In this document: positions 1-5,302 of the stretch, one piece after another | Numbering within the stretch: the first letter of the stretch is position 1 | Layout: each line of letters begins with the position of its first letter | Assembly (NCBI GenBank): GCA_934277865.1 | Contig: CAKQVW010000141.1 | Coordinates: 1-7,167 of the forward strand | DNA length: 7,167 nucleotides | Source: an uncultured Pseudobdellovibrionaceae bacterium | GTDB lineage: Bacteria > Bdellovibrionota > Bdellovibrionia > Bdellovibrionales > JAMPXM01 | Reading direction: 5' to 3' | Position numbers and translations under genes: made by a program | The notes under the pieces: model-generated | Told to the model about the DNA's origin: nothing | Database searches by the model: none | Seen by the model: only the letters and a program-made list of their open reading frames with translations

Positions 1-467
1 TCTCCAAATCGACCTTTAAACTTTTTCGAGTGCTTCTTCATCAGCTCCGCGGCTTTTTGCTTTTGCTCGGGTGTGAGCTTGGCGTGGAAGTCCGCGAGCT
101 TCGTCAGCCATTTGTCCATCATCTCCTTGCGACGAGTCTGTTGGTTGTCGATCAGCTTGCGAAGCTCCGTCACATCGGCCTTTTCGGCGAGGACTTGTTT
201 TTCGACCTCTTTGGCTAGCTCCGCGCGCTGTGGGCGTGTGGACTTAAAGTCGGTCGCTGCTTCGTTTGCCAGTTTCTCAAGTTCGGCCTTTTGTGCCTCG
301 TTGAGATCCAGCTTGCGGCTTACGTGTTTGACCACCTTTACGGCGCGTTCTTCCGGGCTGTGCTTACAGGCGGGCATCGCCCCCATGGCGACAACCGCCA
401 AGGCTAAAACCGTGAGGCCACGGGTAAGAACATGTTTTGATTTCGGACTCTGAGTTTGCTCGTTCAT
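1..467 (-). CDS. Spy/CpxP-family periplasmic protein, partial (3' end beyond the window)
   Basis: Reading leftward from ATG at 467, 155 codons stay open to the window edge, so the C-terminus is missing. A good Shine-Dalgarno (AAAGGAG, 474-480) sits 6 nt before the ATG. Residues 1-16 are polar, about 17-33 form a hydrophobic export segment, and Cys34 in MPAC could be a poor lipobox, so it is either a lipoprotein or a cleaved/anchored periplasmic protein. The rest is highly charged and almost entirely helical. It carries two LTxxQ-like motifs, LDLNEAQ (53-59) and LTPEQKQ (131-137), the hallmark of the Spy/CpxP family of periplasmic chaperones and stress sensors (usually about 160 aa). It is divergent from a CpxR/CpxA-like pair, as cpxP is in E. 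coli. I infer a periplasmic chaperone or feedback inhibitor of the kinase. A metal-sensing CnrX/ZraP-like relative is the main alternative. Confidence 0.8.
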   Translation of the reverse strand, partial: MNEQTQSPKSKHVLTRGLTVLALAVVAMGAMPACKHSPEERAVKVVKHVSRKLDLNEAQKAELEKLANEAATDFKSTRPQRAELAKEVEKQVLAEKADVTELRKLIDNQQTRRKEMMDKWLTKLADFHAKLTPEQKQKAAELMKKHSKKFKGRFG

Positions 468-468
468 G

Positions 469-491
469 GAGTTCTCCTTTGTTATGAACTC
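469..491 (-). promoter_or_regulatory. Hairpin presenting the Shine-Dalgarno of the Spy/CpxP-like gene
   Basis: On the minus strand GAGTTC (491-486) and GAACTC (474-469) are perfect reverse complements enclosing an 11-nt loop that holds nearly all of the AAAGGAG Shine-Dalgarno. The stem ends one base before the ATG. Such a structure could modulate ribosome access, but 6 bp is modest and chance cannot be excluded. Confidence 0.3.
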
Positions 492-501
492 TGTCATGAA
501 C
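481..501. repeat. 9-bp imperfect direct repeat, 12-bp period
   Basis: GTTATGAAC (481-489) and GTCATGAAC (493-501) match at 8 of 9 positions with a 3-bp gap. They lie 14-34 bp upstream of the Spy/CpxP-like start codon, in its leader or promoter. Possible operator half-sites; function unknown. Confidence 0.4.
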
Positions 502-551
502 CCAAGATAAAACGAGAGACGGTCGGAAGCTTTTCAAGCTGGAAACAGGTT

Positions 552-566
552 GTAACAAAGTGTAGT
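552..566 (+). promoter_or_regulatory. Candidate CpxR-type box, GTAAC-N5-GTAGT
   Basis: GTAAC (552-556) and GTAGT (562-566) are direct repeats one helical turn (10 bp) apart. The known E. coli CpxR box is GTAAA-N5-GTAAA; here the half-sites match at 4/5 and 3/5 with the same spacing. A weaker third unit, GGAAACA at 541-547, sits another 10 bp upstream and aligns with TGTAACA at 551-557 at 5 of 7 positions. Tandem half-sites at 10-bp spacing suit OmpR-family dimers. The assignment is by resemblance and location only. Confidence 0.4.
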
Positions 567-608
567 GGGGCCTATCCAATTCGTATCTAGACGGACTAAG
601 ATGGTTTT

Positions 609-1349
609 ATGACGATTCAAGCTCTAATGATTGACGACGACACCAGACTCGCGGCGCTGACCAAGCAGTACGTCGAGCCCTTTGGTATCGAGCTTGAAAC
701 GAAAGACCGTCCCTCTTTGGGACTCGAGGCACTAAAGAGCGGAAGCTTTCAGGTTGTCGTGTTGGACTTGATGCTGCCGGAGATCGACGGCTTTCAGATG
801 CTAAAAAAAATCCGCGAGTTCTCGGAAGTCCCGGTCATCATGTTAACGGCCCGCGGAGAACTTACGGACCGTGTTGTCGGGCTTGAGCTTGGTGCCGACG
901 ACTATCTTCCAAAACCGTTTGAGCCACGTGAGCTTGTCGCGCGACTTCAGGCTCTGGTGCGACGTGCTTCGCGTGAAACAAAGGCGTCATCCGGTGTGAA
1001 ACTGAAGTCAGGCCGGCTCGTACTTGATCGCAATATGCGCGAGGCTTGGTTCGCCGACGAAGCTTCACAGTCGGAGGCTCAAGCATCGGCGAAGACGGCT
1101 TTGCAGTTAACGACTTCGGAGTTTGCAGCTCTCGAGCTTTTGATGATGAAGGCCGGGGAGTCCTTGGATCGCGACCAGATCATGGAGGCTCTTCGCGGGA
1201 TCGAGTGGGATGCCACGAATCGCGTGATCGACATCACGATGAGCCGACTTCGGCAGAAGCTGGGTGACGACCCTAAGAATCCGCATTTTATCAAAACAAT
1301 TTGGGGAACCGGTTACGCTTTCATCGCTCCGGTCGAAAGCGAGGGGTAA
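609..1349 (+). CDS. OmpR/PhoB-family response regulator, CpxR-like
   Basis: The 246-residue protein has a receiver domain (about 4-118) with acidic pocket D9-D10-D11, phosphoacceptor D53 (in VVLDLMLP), switch T80 and the invariant K102 (in LPKPF). A winged-helix DNA-binding domain follows (about 130-240) with the recognition-helix region RVIDITMSRLRQKLGDD (205-221) and the C-terminal hairpin TIWGTGYAF (230-238). It is expected to bind direct repeats as a dimer when phosphorylated. CpxR is 232 aa; some of the extra length lies in an Ala/Ser/Glu-rich stretch (149-163) early in the effector domain. The ATG at 609 is chosen because the upstream ATG at 601 reads into TGA after two more codons. The kinase gene begins directly after the stop codon, so the pair is almost certainly cotranscribed. 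CpxR is the best analogue by context; RstA-like is also possible. Confidence 0.93.
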   Translation: MTIQALMIDDDTRLAALTKQYVEPFGIELETKDRPSLGLEALKSGSFQVVVLDLMLPEIDGFQMLKKIREFSEVPVIMLTARGELTDRVVGLELGADDYLPKPFEPRELVARLQALVRRASRETKASSGVKLKSGRLVLDRNMREAWFADEASQSEAQASAKTALQLTTSEFAALELLMMKAGESLDRDQIMEALRGIEWDATNRVIDITMSRLRQKLGDDPKNPHFIKTIWGTGYAFIAPVESEG

Positions 1350-2729
1350 GTGAAAGCGCTTCGCTTGACGCTAACGAGCAAGGTCATGTGGATTTTCATT
1401 GCGGCCTTGATCGTGCTTGGAGCTCTAGCATGGGGGTTTTCGAAACCGTGGCGTGGGCCGTGGCGCGATCAGTTACCGAAGGTGGCTTGGATCAATCTGC
1501 GCGCGCATCTTTCCAATGTCGTAAACGAGATCGGCTCCGACCCGACATCGGATTCCGCACAGGCTTTGCTGAAGGGGCTTCGGCTTCAGCTTCGCGTGAA
1601 ACGTGCCAACGGGACGGATATCGAAACTCAACCGGGACTTCCGCCATGGACGGTTATTGAAACCGAAATTCGCAAGGAAGAAGAACGTTGGATGGAGAAA
1701 CCCAAGTCGATGAAGTCTCGTCTCGGAGACTTTGTCGTCGGCCGACTGGGGGGCCGTATGTTCGCGGTTTTGGAAAAAGACGGCGACTACTACGCGTTCT
1801 TCATCGCTGGCCGAAATGAGTTTCAAGGCGGCTTAAGAGCCTTTAGTGGTTTTGTGTTTACGATCGCCTTTTTGTTGATCGCGATTTTATTGATGACCTC
1901 TTGGTTGGTTCGGCCAATGAAATCGCTGATCGCTGGGGTCAATGCGATTTCGGAGGGCAAGCTTGATACGCGAGTTCCTGTCGAAGCCAAGGGAGAGTTC
2001 GGGCGTCTTGCGGAGTCTTTTAATAAAATGGCGGATCGTATTCAAGCGCAGCTAAAGTCTAAGGACAGGTTGCTCATGGATGTGAGTCACGAGCTAAGAA
2101 GTCCCCTTGGTCGCATAAAGATGGCGGCCGAGATGTTAAAAGACGAGCGCTTGCAGCCGCAGATTCAATCCGACGTTCGTGAGATGGAAGACCTAATTAC
2201 TGAGCTTCTCGATCTCTATCGCCTGCAGGGCGGTGGCGCGAATGGCCTTGGGCACGGTGGACATCCAAAGACGGAGATCACAGTCGAAGACCTTCTTAAG
2301 CAAACGATATCTCCACTCTTAGAAGGCAAGCCTGGTTTGCGATATGAGATCCACGGCGGTGAGGTCAAGGTGCTTGTCGATGTGAAGTCGATGGTTCGGG
2401 CCTTTCGCAACGTGGTCGAGAATGCGCAGAAGTTCTCGCATCATCAATCGCGTCCAGTTGAAATTCGGGTCAGGACGATTGATCAACAGGTGGAGATCGA
2501 GGTCGAGGACTTCGGGATCGGGATGTCGGCCGATGAGGCGGCAAGGATCTTTGAACCGTTTTATCGATCGGACACGTCGCGGGTGAGAGAGACTGGCGGT
2601 TATGGCCTTGGGCTTTCCCTGTCGCGTGCGATCTTGCGGGTCAGTGGCGGTGATCTTCAGGTTGCACGTACGGAAGCTGGTCGCGGCTCCTTGTTCCGAT
2701 TGAGTTTCCCGATAGCTCGGGCCGGTTAA
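1350..2729 (+). CDS. CpxA-like sensor histidine kinase
   Basis: This 459-residue kinase autophosphorylates and passes phosphate to the regulator encoded just upstream. It has TM1 (about 12-30), a periplasmic sensor region (31-163), TM2 (about 165-187), HAMP (about 188-240) and a HisKA domain with phosphoacceptor H247 in SHELRSPL. The HATPase_c domain has an N box with N354 and N358, a G1 box DFGIGM (387-392), an F box FEPFY (401-405) and a G2 box GYGLGLSLSR (417-426). All catalytic residues are present. The start is GTG, abutting the TAA of the regulator, with GAGGGG (1341-1346) inside the upstream gene as Shine-Dalgarno; this suggests translational coupling. Length and layout match CpxA (457 aa). 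The ligand is unknown; feedback from the divergent Spy/CpxP-like protein is inferred from gene order. Confidence 0.93.
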   Translation: MKALRLTLTSKVMWIFIAALIVLGALAWGFSKPWRGPWRDQLPKVAWINLRAHLSNVVNEIGSDPTSDSAQALLKGLRLQLRVKRANGTDIETQPGLPPWTVIETEIRKEEERWMEKPKSMKSRLGDFVVGRLGGRMFAVLEKDGDYYAFFIAGRNEFQGGLRAFSGFVFTIAFLLIAILLMTSWLVRPMKSLIAGVNAISEGKLDTRVPVEAKGEFGRLAESFNKMADRIQAQLKSKDRLLMDVSHELRSPLGRIKMAAEMLKDERLQPQIQSDVREMEDLITELLDLYRLQGGGANGLGHGGHPKTEITVEDLLKQTISPLLEGKPGLRYEIHGGEVKVLVDVKSMVRAFRNVVENAQKFSHHQSRPVEIRVRTIDQQVEIEVEDFGIGMSADEAARIFEPFYRSDTSRVRETGGYGLGLSLSRAILRVSGGDLQVARTEAGRGSLFRLSFPIARAG

Positions 2730-2742
2730 CCCGGCTCCGTTT
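2719..2742 (+). terminator. Weak intrinsic terminator candidate at the end of the kinase gene
   Basis: GGGCCGG (2719-2725) pairs with CCGGCTC (2731-2737), giving a 7-bp stem with one G-U and a 5-nt loop that includes the kinase stop codon. Only CGTTT, then AAAATTT, follows, so the U-tract is poor. It may attenuate rather than stop transcription into the DUF2157 gene. Confidence 0.35.
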
Positions 2743-2771
2743 AAAATTTCGTGACGCCGCTTGTATGGGCG

Positions 2772-2787
2772 TGAGTCAATGGACTCA
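2772..2787 (+). promoter_or_regulatory. Perfect inverted repeat at the DUF2157 start codon
   Basis: TGAGTC (2772-2777), loop AATG, GACTCA (2782-2787): the 3' arm includes the A of the start codon. Only a weak Shine-Dalgarno-like GTGAG (2771-2775) is available, and most of it lies in the 5' arm. As RNA it could restrain initiation; as DNA it is an operator-like palindrome. Confidence 0.35.
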
Positions 2788-3956
2788 TGAAAAAGGGTCT
2801 AGCTAAAAAACTCGCCGAATGGGAGAAAGCAGGGCTCGTTCGGCAAGATCAAGTCACTGCTATTTCACAGTACGAACAAAACCAGCCAGAGAGTCATTGG
2901 GTTTTGTCGGGCCTCATGATTCTTGGAGTCGTGATTATCGGGATCGGCGTGATCTCTTTGATTGCGGCAAACTGGTCGGAGATACCGGACGCCCTGAAAC
3001 TTGCCGTCGACTTTCTGGTTTTAGGTGGAATTGGCTACGCGATCTTTCGAGCGGCACATTCCTCGGACTCTGGACGTCGCGAGATGGCTTTCAATGCCTG
3101 GATCGTCGCTATGCAGGTCGCGGCCCTCGCTTCCATCGGACTGATTTCTCAGATTTATCACACGGGCGGAAAGCTCTATCAGGCGATTTTATTCTGGTCG
3201 ATACTTGTCGCGCCTCTTTCCTTGATTGCGACGAGGTTTTTTCCTCCGATGTTCTGGATGGGCGGACTTTTGGGAGCCATGACCTGGGCGGTGATGGACT
3301 CCGGGGTTTATAGCTCGTTGTTCTCGCGTAGCCCCGGATACGTGGCATTTTCTTTGACGACATTCTGCCTGATGCTCGCCGTGCTCGCTCGTCTTTTTAG
3401 CCGAGGCGAAGAATGGCCTCTGACACGAGTCGCGCGCTTTTGGACGTCCTATATCGGAATCGGTGCGCTTTTGTTTTTAGAATTCGCCGGTCGTGGGCGT
3501 TATGAAGCTGAGTTCGTTCCCATGTACTTGGGTCTTGTGTTCTTGGCGATTTCCCTTGGCGGAATCGTCTTGGGCAGAGTTTATAACCGCTTTCAGCGTC
3601 TTTCGATGATGACGATGCTCTTGTTCTTCACGACACTTGCTCACATTCAACACCTTGGCTCAGGTGCCGGATATGACGGTCGAGGGGGCGAGTGGTTGGT
3701 TCGTGTGGGGCTTGTTATTCTCACCTTGCTTGCCGCGGGCGTATTCGCTGCGAGTCTGCGTGCTGAGCGGACGTTTCAGCTCATCTTGGCGATCATAGGT
3801 ATGCGTCTTCTGGGGGTTTACTTCGAGGCGGTTGGTGGACTTGCCGCTACGGGAGTTGGTCTTATCGTGTCCGGCGGAATCGTGATCGGCATGGGATGGC
3901 TTTGGAACAAGTATAGAAAGACGATTCAAGTTTGGGTCGAGGAGTTGTCGCGATGA
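2787..3956 (+). CDS. DUF2157-type polytopic membrane protein
   Basis: The 389-residue protein has a soluble, charged N-terminal segment (1-37, containing WEKAGLV) followed by roughly ten to twelve hydrophobic segments from about 38 to 375. These include 39-61, 69-89, 104-124, 131-149, 154-170, 184-204, 220-234, 244-263, 305-323 and 353-373. ANWSEIP (61-67) after the first membrane segment and QIYHTGG (122-128) are signatures of the DUF2157 family, whose molecular function is unknown. The next gene overlaps it by ATGA and encodes the GDYXXLXY partner commonly found beside DUF2157, so the two very likely act together in the inner membrane. It lies 57 bp after the kinase gene; read-through from that operon is possible. 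The ATG at 2787 fits the family N-terminus although its ribosome binding site is weak. Confidence 0.8.
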   Translation: MKKGLAKKLAEWEKAGLVRQDQVTAISQYEQNQPESHWVLSGLMILGVVIIGIGVISLIAANWSEIPDALKLAVDFLVLGGIGYAIFRAAHSSDSGRREMAFNAWIVAMQVAALASIGLISQIYHTGGKLYQAILFWSILVAPLSLIATRFFPPMFWMGGLLGAMTWAVMDSGVYSSLFSRSPGYVAFSLTTFCLMLAVLARLFSRGEEWPLTRVARFWTSYIGIGALLFLEFAGRGRYEAEFVPMYLGLVFLAISLGGIVLGRVYNRFQRLSMMTMLLFFTTLAHIQHLGSGAGYDGRGGEWLVRVGLVILTLLAAGVFAASLRAERTFQLILAIIGMRLLGVYFEAVGGLAATGVGLIVSGGIVIGMGWLWNKYRKTIQVWVEELSR

Positions 3957-4486
3957 CAAACGCAGTGAATCCAGTTTCGTCAGATCTTCGCGCGAAGCTT
4001 TTGATTTTCGCTATCGTGTTTCCGATTGTCCTCTTGTTGGGCTTCATGCTTTACAAGCAACGAGTTGTTTCGCAAGGGGAGCGCGTTGTTCTAAAGATCG
4101 TGGGCTACGACCCACGCGATCTGCTCTCTGGTCATTACTTGATCTACAATGTCGAGTACGGCGTCGCCACGACTTGCTCACATGATACAAACTTGGCTGC
4201 CGCCTATGTTTGTTTGGAAGATAACGCTTTCCGCTTCGGCCCAGTGCGAGACTGTAATTTGGCGATTGCGGGCCGGTGTGAGAACTCAAGGTTTGTTGCG
4301 GGAATCGAACGGTTCTACGTTCCGCAGGAGAACGCACAAGAGCTAGAGAAGCATGTGATGGGAAGAGACGCTTCGATCGAACTTGCTATAAAAAATGGTC
4401 AAGCTCAGGTGGTTGATCTCTTGATCGAAGGAAAGAGCTGGCGAGAAAAAATAAAGGAGCCGGCTCCATCAGAACCGGCTCCATGA
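3953..4486 (+). CDS. GDYXXLXY-type membrane-anchored protein
   Basis: The start is ATG at 3953, overlapping the DUF2157 stop as ATGA, with GAGGAG (3939-3944) 8 nt upstream; an in-frame TTG at 3932 is less likely. The 177-residue product has one N-terminal membrane anchor (about 14-34) and an extracytoplasmic domain. The family core is recognisable as YDPRDLLSGHYLIYNVEY (52-69): GHY replaces the usual GDY and the following Leu and Tyr positions are also changed. FVAGIERFYVPQ (114-125) and the C-terminal strand VVDLLIEGKSW (153-163) also fit. Four cysteines (75, 87, 101, 109) could form two disulfides in the periplasm. Function is unknown; pairing with DUF2157 is the best clue. The C-terminal tail EPAPSEPAP is explained at DNA level by an embedded terminator of the convergent gene. 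Confidence 0.75.
   Translation: MTNAVNPVSSDLRAKLLIFAIVFPIVLLLGFMLYKQRVVSQGERVVLKIVGYDPRDLLSGHYLIYNVEYGVATTCSHDTNLAAAYVCLEDNAFRFGPVRDCNLAIAGRCENSRFVAGIERFYVPQENAQELEKHVMGRDASIELAIKNGQAQVVDLLIEGKSWREKIKEPAPSEPAP
4446..4482 (-). terminator. Intrinsic terminator for the minus-strand operon, inside the opposing coding sequence
   Basis: On the minus strand GGAGCCGG (4482-4475) pairs perfectly with CCGGCTCC (4463-4456) across an 11-nt loop, followed at once by TTTATTTTTT (4455-4446). This is a textbook Rho-independent terminator 41 nt after the stop codon of the secreted-protein gene. It lies wholly within the last codons of the plus-strand GDYXXLXY gene. Read on the plus strand the same hairpin has no T-run after it. 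Confidence 0.85.
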
Positions 4487-4489
4487 TCG

Positions 4490-4499
4490 CGGGCGCCCG
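4490..4499. repeat. 10-bp perfect palindrome between convergent genes
   Basis: CGGGCGCCCG occupies most of the start of the 36-bp gap (4487-4522) between the two convergent stop codons. A second short stem, GCCCG-G-CGGGC, overlaps it (4495-4505). There is no T-tract on either side, so it is not a standard terminator, though it may slow polymerase leaving the GDYXXLXY gene. Confidence 0.35.
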
Positions 4500-4522
4500 G
4501 CGGGCATCCGACTATACTCCCA

Positions 4523-5275
4523 TTAAGGAAGACCCGCTTGGTCTTTGAACTCGCGCAGGAATTGCGCAGGTGTTTTGCACGTGCTTGGGTTGTCTGGCAT
4601 GTTTGGTGGCCCTTTAACTACTTCAGCCAGCTTTACGCGAACTTCAGCAGAAACACGATCGTCGAGGTTCGAGATCGAACGATAGACCAGGCGCTTCACC
4701 GGTGCGGCCGGTGATGCTTGATAGTCCTTAAGCTCGAGCATGATCTTGGTTGGTGATCCGAACGGAACACCGTGAGTCACGCAGCCAGTTGTTGGGTCGC
4801 GACGGATCTGAATGCCGTTGAACTCTGTCACCAACATCACCGAGCTGTCGCCTATGCAGTCGACACGAACCGGTTCGACAACATACTTGTCGATGTCGTT
4901 TGCCGATGCCAAGAATGCGAGTGTCTCGACGTAGTTGTTTGCTGTCCACTGACCGTTTTTCGCGGGAACAACTGGCTTCAACTGAGGCATGAGTTCAAGC
5001 AGGCCGGCGATCGAAGAGTGCCAGCTGATGTAGTCCGGATGGATTTGCTCGAGCTGATCTTTTACATTCCACCAAGTGAATGCTTTGAGATGCGAGAGCG
5101 CGAGCTCGGCATTCAACTCTTGAACTGTTCCAAGTTCACATGTTCCCAGTTTGTCGAGACGTTTTAGGCTGTAGTAATCCGCAGGAACCGACGTACGTTG
5201 TGCGAAGGCTTCGTTGCCTGCTGTGGAAAAGCTAGCTGCGGCGACTAGCCCCAGTGCTAGAACAAATTTCTTCAT
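4523..5275 (-). CDS. Secreted protein of unknown function, possibly NTF2/SnoaL-like
   Basis: ATG at 5275 is preceded by GAGGGG (5286-5291), a strong Shine-Dalgarno. The 250-residue product begins with a clear Sec signal peptide: KK, a hydrophobic core (4-17), then likely cleavage after AFA (23-25). The mature chain has four cysteines (46, 140, 165, 233). The segment with HPDYISWHSS (79-88), a Trp/aromatic helix at 110-123, alternating strands around 132-170 and a lysine-bounded strand near 194-201 gives a helix-then-sheet order like NTF2/SnoaL-type domains. That is a fold guess from pattern, not a recognised family. It follows the broken haem-protein gene by 27 bp in the same direction and ends in a strong terminator, so the two probably form an operon. 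This downstream gene is intact. Confidence 0.75.
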   Translation of the reverse strand: MKKFVLALGLVAAASFSTAGNEAFAQRTSVPADYYSLKRLDKLGTCELGTVQELNAELALSHLKAFTWWNVKDQLEQIHPDYISWHSSIAGLLELMPQLKPVVPAKNGQWTANNYVETLAFLASANDIDKYVVEPVRVDCIGDSSVMLVTEFNGIQIRRDPTTGCVTHGVPFGSPTKIMLELKDYQASPAAPVKRLVYRSISNLDDRVSAEVRVKLAEVVKGPPNMPDNPSTCKTPAQFLREFKDQAGLP

Positions 5276-5302
5276 TTCAAATATCCCCTCTGTTGGTTGG
5301 TT

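Larger units (their letters stand above)
468..608. promoter_or_regulatory. Divergent control region between the Spy/CpxP-like gene and the response regulator
   Basis: This 141-bp gap must hold the promoters of both divergent genes. It contains a CpxR-box-like direct repeat (552-566), a palindrome AGCTT-TTC-AAGCT (528-540), a 9-bp imperfect direct repeat (481-501) and a hairpin around the Spy-gene Shine-Dalgarno (469-491). A possible rightward promoter is TTGTAA (550-555) with 17 bp to TATCCA (573-578), but the -10 match is poor. No convincing leftward -35/-10 pair was found. The regulator's ATG at 609 lacks a clear Shine-Dalgarno. Confidence 0.6.

Noticed and set aside
73..453. Plus-strand open frames across the left-edge gene
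   Set aside because: They are shadows of the minus-strand Spy/CpxP-like frame, have low-complexity Ser/Leu-rich translations and lack ribosome binding sites.
3932..3952. TTG at 3932 as the start of the GDYXXLXY gene
   Set aside because: ATG 3953 has GAGGAG at proper spacing and a coupled ATGA overlap with the upstream stop. The TTG start would put its own codons over that ribosome binding site.
4456..4482. The same hairpin as a terminator for the plus-strand operon
   Set aside because: On the plus strand no T-run follows the stem; the T-tract exists only on the minus-strand side.
4772..5167. 131-codon plus-strand frame opposite the secreted-protein gene
   Set aside because: It is antisense to an intact gene with a clear signal peptide and ribosome binding site, and has neither itself.
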